A stretch of 64,000 nucleotides of DNA from Promicromonospora sukumoe 327MFSha3.1 (GTDB taxonomy: Bacteria > Actinomycetota > Actinomycetes > Actinomycetales > Cellulomonadaceae), in contig NZ_ARQM01000011.1 in NCBI RefSeq assembly GCF_000385135.1, forward strand, positions 1,095,533 through 1,159,532, in the 5' to 3' direction. The position numbers were made by a program, and so were the translations under genes. Position 1 is the stretch's first letter, and the number at the start of each line of letters is the position of its first letter. Below the pieces are notes generated by a model. The model was not told the DNA's origin. It did no database searches and worked only from the letters and a program-made list of their open reading frames with translations. Below, piece by piece: positions 27,546 to 36,330 of this stretch.

Positions 27546-28376
27546 ATGACGACCCCAGTCGACTCCAGCCCGCCGGGGAGCGCGGGCCCGCAGGGCGCCC
27601 CGGAGCCGCCCCCGTACGACCCCTCGGCGGCGCTCAGCGTGCGCGGCCTGTGGAAGCGGTTCGGGCAGAAGATCGCCGTCTCCGGCGTCAGCCTGGACGT
27701 GCCCGCCGGCTCGTTCTACGGCCTGGTCGGCCCCAACGGCGCGGGCAAGACCACCATGCTGTCGATGGCCACCGGCCTGCTGCGGCCCGACTTCGGCACG
27801 GCCTGGGTCCACGGCGTGGACCTCTGGGCGCGTCCGGACGAGGCCAAGGCCACGCTCGGCGTGCTGCCCGACGGCGTGCGCCTGTTCGACCGCCTGACCG
27901 GGCGCCAGCTCCTCACGTACGCGGGGATGCTGCGCGGGATGGACAAGGACACGGTCGTCGAGCGCACGGGCGACCTGCTCCAGGCGCTCGACCTGAGCGC
28001 CGACGCCGACACGTTCGTCGTCGACTACTCCGCGGGCATGACCAAGAAGATCGCGCTGGGCAGCGCCATGATCCACGCGCCCCGCACCCTGGTCCTGGAC
28101 GAGCCGTTCGAGGCCGTCGACCCGGTCAGCGCAGCCAACATCCGCGACATCCTCAAGGACTACGTGGCCGGCGGAGGCACGGTGATCGTCTCCAGCCACG
28201 TCATGGACCTCGTGCAGCGCATGTGCGACCACGTCGCGGTCCTGGCGGGCGGCAAGGTGCTGGCCGCGGGCACGGTCGACGAGGTGCGCGGCGAGCAGAG
28301 CCTGGAGGACCGGTTCGTCGACCTCGTCGGCGGCCGCCAGCACGCGGAAGGGCTCTCATGGTTGCGCGGTTCCTGA
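27546..28376 (+). CDS. ABC transporter ATP-binding protein
   Basis: A 276-residue ABC ATPase with Walker A GPNGAGKTT near residue 64, an unusual signature region DYSAGMTKKIALGSA (in place of LSGGQ), Walker B TLVLDEPFEAVDP and switch VSSHVMD. It energises the permease encoded next, whose ATG overlaps this gene by 19 bp. The first 30 residues are Pro/Gly/Ser-rich. The ATPase type resembles ABC-2 or drug/lipid exporters; the exported substrate is unknown. Confidence 0.9.
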   Translation: MTTPVDSSPPGSAGPQGAPEPPPYDPSAALSVRGLWKRFGQKIAVSGVSLDVPAGSFYGLVGPNGAGKTTMLSMATGLLRPDFGTAWVHGVDLWARPDEAKATLGVLPDGVRLFDRLTGRQLLTYAGMLRGMDKDTVVERTGDLLQALDLSADADTFVVDYSAGMTKKIALGSAMIHAPRTLVLDEPFEAVDPVSAANIRDILKDYVAGGGTVIVSSHVMDLVQRMCDHVAVLAGGKVLAAGTVDEVRGEQSLEDRFVDLVGGRQHAEGLSWLRGS

Positions 28377-29971
28377 CCCTCAAGCTGACGCTGATGGGCA
28401 ACACGTTCCGCAAGAGCGTGTGGCAGACGATCGGCATGATCGTCGCCGCCGTGTACGCCCTGAGCATCGTCGGCCTGCTGGTCGTCGCCGTGGTGGGGCT
28501 CGGCGTGTTCGAGGACCCGGCCTGGGCGGGCCTGGCGATCACGCTCGGCGGAGCGCTCACCGTCCTCGGGTGGTGGCTCATCCCGATCTTCGCCTTCGGT
28601 GTCGACGCCACCCTCGACCCGCACCGCTTCTCGACCTTCGCCATCCCCCGCCGCACCCTCGTGGCCGGGCTCGCCGTGGCCGGCCTGGTCTCGGTGCCCG
28701 GCATCGCGACCGTCCTGACCGCCCTCGGCACGTCCTTCGCCTGGGTGCTGGAGCCGGGCACGCTCCTGGTGGCGCTCGTCGGCGCGGCGCTCGGGGTCGC
28801 GACCTGCGTGGTCGGGTCCCGCGCGATCACCACGCTGCTCGCGCCCGTGCTGGAGTCCCGGCGCTACCGCGAGGTCGTCACGCTCGTCGCGCTGGTGCTG
28901 GTGGTGTCGATCGGCCCGCTGATCGGCTGGCTCGCCAACGGCGTCGAGGTCTCGATCGAGGCCAACCCCGGCGAGAGCACCGGCATGCAGCTCCTGCCCG
29001 TCTTCGAGCAGGCGGCCGGCCTCGTGGGCTGGACGCCGTTCGGCGCGGCCTGGGCGCTCGCGAGCACCGCGCACGACGGCGACTGGGCCGGCCTGGTCGG
29101 CCGGCTCGCCGTCGCGCTGGGCACCATCGCGCTGGCTTGGCTGGTCTGGGACCGCGCGCTGGCCCGTGCACTGGAGCGCCCGCCCGTCGGGGACAGCGGC
29201 GGTGGCCGGGCCAAGGGGCTGGGAGCGTTCGGCCGTGTGCCGTTCTCGCCCACCTGGGCCGTGGCCGCCCGGACCGCGACCTACTGGCTGCGGGACCCGC
29301 GCTACTCCGGCTCGCTCGCCATCGTGCCGCTGCTGCCCGTGATCATGTACTTCTCCAGCCAGAGCACCGGCAACTACTTCCTGCTCCTGGCCACGGGCCC
29401 GTTCGTGGCCTGGATCCTCGGCTTCAGCATCTCCAACGACATCGCCTACGACAACACGGCGTTCGCCCTGCATGTCGCGTCCGGCGTCGACGGCAAGGCG
29501 GACCGCTGGGGCCGGGCCATCCCGATGCTCACGGTGGGTCCGCTGGTCAGCGCCGCCACGGTCATCGCGTCGGTGTGGGTGGCCGACTCCTGGCACCTCG
29601 CGCTCCCGCTGCTCGGGCTCGCGTTCGGGTTCCTGCTTGTAAGCACGGGGGTGTCGAGCGCGGCCTCGGCCCGGCTCGTCTACCCGGTGGCCAAGCCGGG
29701 GGAGAGCCCGCTCAAGTCCCCGCAGGGCGCGGCGATGGCCACGATGGTCTCGCAGGGCATCGGCTTCCTCATCACGGCGGGGCTGTCGGTGCCGGTGCTG
29801 GGCGTGGGCATCGCGGCCCTGATCCTGGGCGGGGTTCTGTGGGGCACGGCCACCCTCGTGGTCGGCGTCCTGTACGGCGCGCTGATCCTGGTCCTCGCGG
29901 TCCGGTTCGGCGCCCGCCTGTTCGACCGGCGGCTGCCCGAGCTGCTCCAGCAGGTGCAGTCGTTCCCGTAG
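28358..29971 (+). CDS. ABC transporter permease
   Basis: A 537-residue membrane protein with about 12 hydrophobic segments in two clusters, roughly residues 20-240 and 300-530, separated by a hydrophilic loop around 270-290. It is the membrane partner of the upstream ATPase (19-bp overlap). The segment IFAFGVDATLDPHRFSTFAIPRR is typical of a conserved actinobacterial exporter family of unassigned substrate. Confidence 0.87.
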   Translation: MVARFLTLKLTLMGNTFRKSVWQTIGMIVAAVYALSIVGLLVVAVVGLGVFEDPAWAGLAITLGGALTVLGWWLIPIFAFGVDATLDPHRFSTFAIPRRTLVAGLAVAGLVSVPGIATVLTALGTSFAWVLEPGTLLVALVGAALGVATCVVGSRAITTLLAPVLESRRYREVVTLVALVLVVSIGPLIGWLANGVEVSIEANPGESTGMQLLPVFEQAAGLVGWTPFGAAWALASTAHDGDWAGLVGRLAVALGTIALAWLVWDRALARALERPPVGDSGGGRAKGLGAFGRVPFSPTWAVAARTATYWLRDPRYSGSLAIVPLLPVIMYFSSQSTGNYFLLLATGPFVAWILGFSISNDIAYDNTAFALHVASGVDGKADRWGRAIPMLTVGPLVSAATVIASVWVADSWHLALPLLGLAFGFLLVSTGVSSAASARLVYPVAKPGESPLKSPQGAAMATMVSQGIGFLITAGLSVPVLGVGIAALILGGVLWGTATLVVGVLYGALILVLAVRFGARLFDRRLPELLQQVQSFP

Positions 29972-30010
29972 GCCGGCCGGGTGTCAGTGGCTCGGCGTAG
30001 CGTCGCCCGC

Positions 30011-30787
30011 ATGAACCACGTCACAGGGCGCGTCGACCGGATGGGCCCCGCGAACCTCCGCGGGGCCCAGGTCCACGACGCCGACATGACCGGCGCCTCG
30101 TTCCGCGAGGTCGTCCTGAACGGTGTGCGGATGCGCGGGGTGGAGCTGGCCGGTGCCGACATCGACGGCTACATCTACGGTCTGCGCGTCAACGGCGTCG
30201 ATGTGGAGCCGCTGGTCGAGGCCGAGCTGAACCGGCGGTACCCGGAGCGCGCGCTGCTCCAGGACCGGTCGATCGGTGGCCTCCGCACGGCGCTGGACGC
30301 TTTCGAGGCCATGTGGGAGGGCACCGTCGAGCGGGTGGCGTCGATGCCGCCGGGCACGGTGGACGTCTCGGTCGACGACGAGTGGTCGTTCGCCCGGACC
30401 CTGCGCCACCTGGTGTTCTGTACCGACGGCTGGCTGCGCTGGGGTGCGCAGGGCCGGCGCGACGACGTCTTCTGGCCCGCCGGCGTGCCGCACACCGCGT
30501 TCGACGGCGGAGCACCGGCGCTCGGGATCGAGCTCGCCGCGGCGCCGTCGTACGACGAGGTGCTCGAGGTCCGCCGCGGGCGGTTGCGCGAGGTGCGGGA
30601 GTACCTGGCCACCGTCACGCCCGAGCAGGCCGGGAGCCCGGCCGAGCCGCCGCCCTGGATGGACCAGTCCGAGGCGTTCATCGCGGCCCAGTGCGTGGGG
30701 GTGGTGCTCTCCGAGGAGTGGGAGCACCACCGGTTCGCGACCAGGGACCTGGACCTGATCGACGCGGGCGCCGCCGCGTCCACGTAA
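30011..30787 (+). CDS. Pentapeptide repeat - DinB family protein
   Basis: A 258-residue protein. Residues 14-50 form about seven pentapeptide-type repeats (ANLRG, ADMTG, ASFRE, VVLNG...), followed by a four-helix DinB/DfsB-like domain. The latter has the expected metal-site histidines in LRHLVFC and EWEHH. DinB-fold proteins are often thiol-dependent transferases; no activity can be assigned. Start at 30011 rather than an in-frame start 30 bp upstream. Its stop codon lies within the -10 element of ychF. Confidence 0.83.
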   Translation: MNHVTGRVDRMGPANLRGAQVHDADMTGASFREVVLNGVRMRGVELAGADIDGYIYGLRVNGVDVEPLVEAELNRRYPERALLQDRSIGGLRTALDAFEAMWEGTVERVASMPPGTVDVSVDDEWSFARTLRHLVFCTDGWLRWGAQGRRDDVFWPAGVPHTAFDGGAPALGIELAAAPSYDEVLEVRRGRLREVREYLATVTPEQAGSPAEPPPWMDQSEAFIAAQCVGVVLSEEWEHHRFATRDLDLIDAGAAAST

Positions 30788-30790
30788 ACT
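30785..30790 (+). promoter_or_regulatory. ychF: Candidate -10 element of ychF (leaderless)
   Basis: TAAACT overlaps the stop codon of the preceding gene and ends 8 nt before the ychF GTG, without a Shine-Dalgarno site between, consistent with a leaderless transcript. Confidence 0.45.
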
Positions 30791-30798
30791 TGCGCGAC

Positions 30799-31884
<1,086 letters not shown>

Positions 31885-31897
31885 GCATCACCCGGGT

Positions 31898-31925
31898 TTT
31901 GGCCTGGTCTCCTGACCAGGCCAAA
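31898..31925 (+). terminator. ychF terminator
   Basis: TTTGGCCTGGTC-TCCT-GACCAGGCCAAA, a perfect 12-bp stem with a 4-nt loop, 13 bp after the ychF stop codon. Confidence 0.85.
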
Positions 31926-32000
31926 TGCCGGTTGACCTGCGGTAACGCCTCTGAGCCCTCGGGACAGTGGTGGACAGAAATGGCCTTCAGGGGCCACCCA

Positions 32001-32022
32001 TTCCCCCATGGTTCCCCCATGG
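32001..32022. repeat. Two tandem 11-bp direct repeats near the integrase
   Basis: TTCCCCCATGG occurs twice head-to-tail, with a related TTCCCCCA at 32081-32088. An inverted pair CAGGTGT/ACACCTG lies at 32069-32075 and 32103-32109. These are candidate integrase or excisionase arm sites, or part of attL. No second copy of an att core can be checked in this window. Confidence 0.45.
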
Positions 32023-32111
32023 GATCCGGGGTGTTTCCGCAGGTGAGTGCTCACGTTTGAGGGTGTGCCAGGTGTGCCGTTCCCCCACAGGGAGCGGGTG
32101 GGACACCTGAC

Positions 32112-32129
32112 GGGTGGAGAGGACCACCC
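32112..32129 (+). promoter_or_regulatory. Hairpin enclosing the integrase ribosome-binding site
   Basis: GGGTGG-AGAGGA-CCACCC directly precedes the ATG of the integrase. The Shine-Dalgarno sequence AGAGGA forms the whole 6-nt loop of a 6-bp GC-rich stem, so translation initiation may depend on the state of this hairpin. Confidence 0.55.
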
Positions 32130-33407
32130 ATGGCAGCCACACCCGGCAAGCGAGTCTTTGGAGAGCTGGAGAAGCGCAGGAGCGCCACGACCGGCAAGGT
32201 GACCGGCTGGCGTGCGCGCTATACCGGCCCGGACCTGGAGCGGCATCCCAGGACGTTCGGCGACAAGATGGCCGCCGAGTCGTGGCTCAATGCCGAGCGC
32301 ATCCTGATCGACCGAGGCGAGTGGAAGCCCCCGAAGGTGCGCGAGCTGGAGGCGCGCCTGGCCGAGCAGCGGTCGGTGACGCTCCGCGAGTGGGCGTACC
32401 GGTCGATCGAGGGCAAGACCCTGCGACCGGGCACCTTGTACCGGTACAAGACAGCGCTGGAGAAGCGGATTCTTCCCGTGCTGGGTGACATCCCGTTGAA
32501 GGACCTCACCCGCCTGGACGTGGCCACCTGGTACACGAAGCTGCGCGTTGTGCTGGCCGAGGAAGCGCGCGGCAGGAAGTGGCACGGCAAGGAGAAGTCC
32601 GACGGACGCGGCGCCGCCTTCTCCGCCTATCAGGTGCTCTCGTCGATCCTGAACGACGCCGTGGACCACGAGCTGCTGAATGCCTCGCCGGCGAAGGTCA
32701 AGGGTGCGCTGCGGTACAAAGCCGTGCACGAACCGATCGTCGTCACGACCGACCAGATGTGGCGGATGACGGAGCTGATGCCGGACTACCTCCAGGCCAT
32801 CGTGCCGCTGGCCGTGACCACGGGTCTGCGCAACGGGGAGCTGCGTGCGCTCAAGCGCCGGCACCTGGACCTTGATGACCCGTCGCGTGCAACGGTCACC
32901 GTGCGCGGCACGGCGGCCGATCATCGGGAGCGAGGCAAGTTCACGGAGATCGGTGAGCCGAAGACGGATGCGTCCTACCGAGAGATCGCGATCCCGTCCT
33001 TCGTGGTCCCCATGCTCCGGGAGCACCTGGAGAAGTTCTCCGAACCAGGAGCGGACGGCATCGTGTTCCGGGCGGCGCGCGGGGGAGTGATGCACCGCCA
33101 GATCATCCAGCGCAAGTGGACCGTCGTCCGGAATGCCGTCGGGCTGGACGAGCTGCACTTCCACGACCTGCGGCACACTGCGCTGACGTGGGCCGCTCGC
33201 TCCGGCGCGACACTGGCAGAGCTGATGGCGATTGCCGGGCACAGCAACTCGACCGTCGTGCTGCACTACCAGCACCTCGGGGACGAGGAACGGCGGCACA
33301 CGATTGCCGAGAAGCTCGGGGCCGCGTTCAAGGACGATCTGGCCGAACGCCGGGCACTACGGACCCCGCAAGCCGACACCAAGACCGGGACACAGGCTTC
33401 GGGCTGA
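32130..33407 (+). CDS. Site-specific tyrosine recombinase (integrase)
   Basis: A 425-residue phage/ICE-type integrase. An N-terminal SAM-like arm/core-binding region (about 65-170) precedes the catalytic domain with the R-H-R-H-Y set: Arg in TTGLRNGELRAL, HxxR in FHDLRHTALTW, His in IAGHSN and the nucleophile Tyr in VLHYQHL. It would integrate and excise the element at a site next to ychF. Its ribosome-binding site is inside a small hairpin. The excisionase-like gene follows 86 bp downstream on the same strand. Confidence 0.95.
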   Translation: MAATPGKRVFGELEKRRSATTGKVTGWRARYTGPDLERHPRTFGDKMAAESWLNAERILIDRGEWKPPKVRELEARLAEQRSVTLREWAYRSIEGKTLRPGTLYRYKTALEKRILPVLGDIPLKDLTRLDVATWYTKLRVVLAEEARGRKWHGKEKSDGRGAAFSAYQVLSSILNDAVDHELLNASPAKVKGALRYKAVHEPIVVTTDQMWRMTELMPDYLQAIVPLAVTTGLRNGELRALKRRHLDLDDPSRATVTVRGTAADHRERGKFTEIGEPKTDASYREIAIPSFVVPMLREHLEKFSEPGADGIVFRAARGGVMHRQIIQRKWTVVRNAVGLDELHFHDLRHTALTWAARSGATLAELMAIAGHSNSTVVLHYQHLGDEERRHTIAEKLGAAFKDDLAERRALRTPQADTKTGTQASG

Positions 33408-33493
33408 GTGTGGCGCACCGGGCCAGAGCGGGCGCGCGGAGCACGGTGCACACCTGTGAGGTCAGAGGGTTCGCCGCACACGGGAGGTTCGAT

Positions 33494-33745
33494 ATGGCAA
33501 CGCATCGTCCAGCGCGAGAAAGCAGCACGGCTTCGGTTCAGCCGGCGCTGCGACAGGTTGGGACGAGCGCAACACGGCTTGTCTCGCTCCGTGACGCCGC
33601 TGAAGTGTTCGGCGTGTCCGTCAAGACGATCCGCCGTCGGATCGCCGACGGAACGGTGACCGGCTATCGGATCGGCTCGCTGATCCGTGTGGACCTGGAC
33701 GAGCTCCGGGCGGCGCTGGTGGTGAGGATCCACTCGGCGCACTGA
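33494..33745 (+). CDS. Excisionase-like helix-turn-helix protein
   Basis: An 83-residue protein with a MerR/excisionase-type winged HTH at residues 28-78: LVSLRDAAEVFGVSVKTIRR and then RIGSLIRVDLDELRAAL. Such proteins bend DNA at attachment sites and promote excision. The ATG at 33494 has GGGAGG 7 nt upstream. It lies between the integrase and the hairpin repeat array. An in-frame ORF extending upstream through the integrase 3' end is not real. Confidence 0.85.
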   Translation: MATHRPARESSTASVQPALRQVGTSATRLVSLRDAAEVFGVSVKTIRRRIADGTVTGYRIGSLIRVDLDELRAALVVRIHSAH

Positions 33746-33782
33746 TGTGTGCGGGATTGGCGCTGGAGCGTTTGAGCAGGTC

Positions 33783-33813
33783 GTACGGTCCCGCCAAATT
33801 GGCGGGACCGTAC
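33783..33813 (+). repeat. Hairpin unit 1
   Basis: A 15-bp perfect stem around a single A (centre 33798): arms begin GTACGGTCCC and close with CCAA/TTGG. Preceded by AGGTC and followed by TTGTCCGGTTTGTT. Confidence 0.9.
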
Positions 33814-33878
33814 TTGTCCGGTTTGTTTCTCGGCGGTCGGTCGAGGACGAAGGGGCCTGGGGCATCTGCCCAGGTCGT

Positions 33879-33905
33879 ATGGTTCTGCCAATTTGGCAGA
33901 ACCAT
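33879..33905 (+). repeat. Hairpin unit 2
   Basis: A 13-bp perfect stem around a single T (centre 33892): left arm ATGGTTCTGCCAA. Preceded by CAGGTCGT and followed by TGTTGTCCGGTTTGTT. Confidence 0.9.
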
Positions 33906-33979
33906 TGTTGTCCGGTTTGTTCTCCAGGTATCGGGCGGGCCAGTGGCGCGTCGGTGATTCGGTGGAACCCCAGGTCACG

Positions 33980-34004
33980 CGGTGGTGCCAAATTGGCACC
34001 ACCG
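33980..34004 (+). repeat. Hairpin unit 3
   Basis: A 12-bp perfect stem around a single A (centre 33992): left arm CGGTGGTGCCAA. Preceded by CAGGTCACG and followed by TGGATGTCCGGATTAG. Confidence 0.9.
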
Positions 34005-34081
34005 TGGATGTCCGGATTAGCCCGGAGGCTGGCGACAGCCCAGCTATGACCGCGCAGCACGTCGGAGCGAACGGGCAGGTC

Positions 34082-34112
34082 GCGCGGTGGTGGCAATTTG
34101 CCACCACCGCGC
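34082..34112 (+). repeat. Hairpin unit 4
   Basis: A 15-bp perfect stem around a single T (centre 34097): left arm GCGCGGTGGTGGCAA. Preceded by CAGGTC and followed by ATGTCCGAGTTAG. It carries the only change in the inner CCAA/TTGG block, and the change is compensated. Confidence 0.9.
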
Positions 34113-34534
34113 ATGTCCGAGTTAGGCCCCTTGCATCTGCGTCTGCCTGCCCCATGATCGCGATTGTGCACGCCACCTGTACCTGTCGAGGTACTCGTTC
34201 ACGTCCCCCATGCGGCCATAACGGGTGCGTTCCTGATGGGGGACATGGCGGCGAGCAGGGTGAACGCATGTCCCCCAAATCGTGGGCATGACCCCGCAGC
34301 TTGGCCAGCGGACTCCAGCCGTCGGCCCCCAGCATGCTGTCTGCACGCGGATACACATTCATGCGTCGAGGATGACGAACGAGCGCGCGCTCTGCGCACA
34401 CCAAGATGCCCGCACACCAAGGTGTGCGCACGTATCAGTGCAGGTCAGCTGCGCGCACCAATTCGCGGCGACCCTCAAGCTCCAGGACCGCGGCATCTAG
34501 GCCTATCGAAAGGTGCGCTGGTCGGATAGGTAGC
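34113..34534. other. Non-coding stretch with a GTCCCCCAT inverted repeat
   Basis: There is no convincing gene in these 422 bp; ORFs on either strand have Arg/Pro/Ser-biased shadow composition. GTCCCCCAT (34203-34211) and ATGGGGGAC (34236-34244) form a 9-bp stem around a 24-nt loop, and a third related TGTCCCCCAAA lies near 34270. It could carry regulatory sites or a terminator for the minus-strand cluster. Confidence 0.4.
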
Positions 34535-34837
34535 TCACCGACGTGGGTATCGGATGATGGGCCAGTCATCTCCAGCCGGGTATTGGATGCTGTCTCGGCG
34601 GACGTACGCCGTGCGAACTCGCGGACGTCCCACTGCGACGTAGCCCTTGTATGGGGGGATCCAGAACACAGGGCTTTGCCAGCTGGCACGGCCGTACAGC
34701 GAATCGAGAGTCCCGACGATCCAGCCACGCAACCATGCATCGTTCAGTCCGAACAACTTCAGTGCGTCGTCGAAGGTGTCTGGCCCGTCTACGTCGCGCG
34801 GCGTGGCGGTGGCAACCGAGGCTGCGGTGGAGTCCAT
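34535..34837 (-). CDS. Small hypothetical protein (Trp/Tyr-rich), uncertain
   Basis: A 100-residue ORF with protein-like composition: FDDALKLFGLNDAWLRGWIV and a Trp/Tyr/Arg-rich second half (SPVFWIPPYKGYVAVGR). It follows the PIMT-type methyltransferase gene on the same strand after 86 bp. No Shine-Dalgarno site precedes the ATG, and no family is recognised. It could be the last gene of the minus-strand cluster or a chance ORF. Confidence 0.35.
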   Translation of the reverse strand: MDSTAASVATATPRDVDGPDTFDDALKLFGLNDAWLRGWIVGTLDSLYGRASWQSPVFWIPPYKGYVAVGRPRVRTAYVRRDSIQYPAGDDWPIIRYPRR

Positions 34838-34923
34838 CGCAACATCGTCGCGACTTGCGCGGGGCCCGTCACGGAATCACGAGGGCGAACTCGTGCTGAT
34901 CGCCCTGTCTCAGGGCACCTAGA

Positions 34924-36174
34924 TCAATCACGTCCCGCCACAGGCCAGCTGATGGTTAGCGTGCCGTGCGGGCGCGACAGGACCGTCACCGAGGGCGCGA
35001 CGTGGTTTCGCTCGGTACCGATCGGCCACCACTGGAAGAGCGGTTCGGTGCCCCGGTGGTGGGCTCCGTGGTGGGCGATCTGGTCCGCGAGCCGCCTGGT
35101 GAGGCGGGCCGCGTCGGGGCCTTTGCCGATCGCTCCGACCTCGAGCGTGGTCTCCGAGGCCGGACGGCGATGCAGCGCCGCGAACGATGCCCCATCGACC
35201 AGTGCTGGGTAGAACGACATGTCGGAGCCGCGGTCGGTCGCGTCGTCGGCCTCCATCGCGCACGCGTCCGGCTGGATAAGGAGGTAGGTGAGCAGGTCGA
35301 GCCAGATGGTGCGGTTCTTGTAGATCACCCCGGACCAGGCCTCCACCGCGCCAGTCGCCAGGACCTCGTCCGACACGGCGAACGACTCGGGGACCTTGGT
35401 GCCGGGGAACCTGAACGTGACCGGCTTGCCTGACGGGCCCGTCAGCTCGGCGGTCGCGGGGTTGAACAGCCCCGCACCCTGCAGCGGCACGAATCCGCCC
35501 GGCACGGTCGACTCCGAGACGAGCCGCCCGTCTTTCTTGCGGAAGCCGATGATGCGCTGGAGCCCCGGGGCGACCTGGAAGGGGACGACCAGGATCCCGT
35601 CGGGTGCGAGCTGCTCGACCCACGTCTCGGGCAGAGACCAGGGCGAGACGGTGACCATGATCCGGTCGAACACACCATGGCCGAGCGGTTCGGCCGCGTC
35701 GGCGGTGACGACCTCGACACGGTCGCCCAGGCCGAGCTGTGGGAGTCCGGTGCGTGTGCGGGCAGTGACCCCTTCGTCGATGTCGACGCTCACGACCTGG
35801 CCGGTGGGACCGACGAGGTGGGCGAGCATTGCCGCGTTCGGGCCGCCGGACCCGATCTCCAGCACGCGCTGGCCGTCCTCGATCTGGGCCTGTGCCAGGT
35901 TGCCCGCATGCATCGTTGGTGCGGACAGCGAGGACAGGGCCTTGCCGTCGTCGGCGAACCGCGTCCGCAGGGCGTCGTCGGTCGCATACGACATCTCGGC
36001 CGGAGTGCCGGCGGGTGCGAATACCTCGCGTGGTACTGCACGGAACGCTGCCTCGATCCGCGGGTCCGAGAGCACTCCCGACTCGATCAGCTCCGCGATC
36101 ATCCGCTCACGCAAGTCTTCGGGACTCGACGTCGGGTCGGTCTCGATTCCGGTCTGCGCATCGGTCTGTGTCAT
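34924..36174 (-). CDS. Protein-L-isoaspartate O-methyltransferase-like (FxLD-system type)
   Basis: A 416-residue methyltransferase with a PIMT-type N-terminal half: ESGVLSDPRIEAAFRAVPREVFAP (split), the SSLSAPTMHA active-site-like segment, and SAM motif I VLEIGSGGPNAAMLA near residue 125. The C-terminal half (about 230-416) is an extension absent from housekeeping PIMT. This overall form resembles the methyltransferase of FxLD lanthipeptide systems and other PIMT-related enzymes that modify aspartate in ribosomal peptides; it is not a standard repair enzyme. The ATG overlaps the stop of a 43-residue ORF (ATGA). No lanthipeptide dehydratase or cyclase is seen nearby. Confidence 0.8.
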   Translation of the reverse strand: MTQTDAQTGIETDPTSSPEDLRERMIAELIESGVLSDPRIEAAFRAVPREVFAPAGTPAEMSYATDDALRTRFADDGKALSSLSAPTMHAGNLAQAQIEDGQRVLEIGSGGPNAAMLAHLVGPTGQVVSVDIDEGVTARTRTGLPQLGLGDRVEVVTADAAEPLGHGVFDRIMVTVSPWSLPETWVEQLAPDGILVVPFQVAPGLQRIIGFRKKDGRLVSESTVPGGFVPLQGAGLFNPATAELTGPSGKPVTFRFPGTKVPESFAVSDEVLATGAVEAWSGVIYKNRTIWLDLLTYLLIQPDACAMEADDATDRGSDMSFYPALVDGASFAALHRRPASETTLEVGAIGKGPDAARLTRRLADQIAHHGAHHRGTEPLFQWWPIGTERNHVAPSVTVLSRPHGTLTISWPVAGRD

Positions 36175-36302
36175 GCACTCCCCCTGTAAGTTGACTGCTT
36201 CGGTTGATCGATTCCGAACAGCTGGCGGACCGACGATGCTCCGTCGAGTGCGATCTCGGTACGTAGGCAGGCTGAGCGGCCGTCCAACAGCTCTCGGTTC
36301 AT
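36171..36302 (-). CDS. 43-residue ORF coupled to the PIMT-like methyltransferase
   Basis: A short ORF beginning MNRELLDGRSACLRTE and ending QSTYRGSA. It starts 28 bp after the GNAT stop, and its TGA overlaps the methyltransferase ATG (GCATGA); the AGGGGGAG site of the methyltransferase lies inside it. It has one Cys and several Ser/Thr/Asp. The position directly upstream of a peptide-modifying-type methyltransferase makes it a candidate substrate or leader peptide, but no family match is recognised and its own ribosome-binding site is poor. Confidence 0.35.
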   Translation of the reverse strand: MNRELLDGRSACLRTEIALDGASSVRQLFGIDQPKQSTYRGSA

Positions 36303-36330
36303 GCGCTCAGAGCGGCCCGAGAAGCACCCG

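Larger units (their letters stand above)
33783..34112. repeat. Array of four co-oriented hairpin repeats with covarying arms
   Basis: Four units share the frame AGGTC-N4-GGT-NNN-GCCAA-W-TTGGC-N'N'N'-ACC-N4-WTGTCCG in the same orientation, with hairpin centres at 33798, 33892, 33992 and 34097 (94-105 bp apart). The NNN positions differ between units (CCC, TCT, GGT, GGT) and are always exactly complemented in the other arm. In unit 4 even GCCAA/TTGGC becomes GGCAA/TTGCC. The 45-60 bp between units are unrelated to each other. No known element is recognised. It begins 38 bp after the excisionase-like gene. Confidence 0.9.

Noticed and set aside
31885..32129. tRNA gene as integration target
   Set aside because: No cloverleaf, no TTCGANTC T-loop and no CCA-like end found; the hairpin here is the ychF terminator.
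33783..34112. CRISPR array
   Set aside because: Repeats are not identical, are near-perfect palindromes, number only four, and the inter-repeat distance (about 95-105 bp) and lack of cas genes do not fit.
33783..34112. Integron attC sites with gene cassettes
   Set aside because: The hairpins are folded-site-like, but the 45-60 bp between them cannot code for proteins, no integron-type integrase insertion is visible, and the R/L box pattern of attC is absent.
36171..36302. FxLD lanthipeptide precursor
   Set aside because: The 43-residue ORF lacks an FxLD motif and a Cys/Ser/Thr-rich core, and no LanB/LanC-type enzymes are present. It is kept only as an uncharacterised small ORF.
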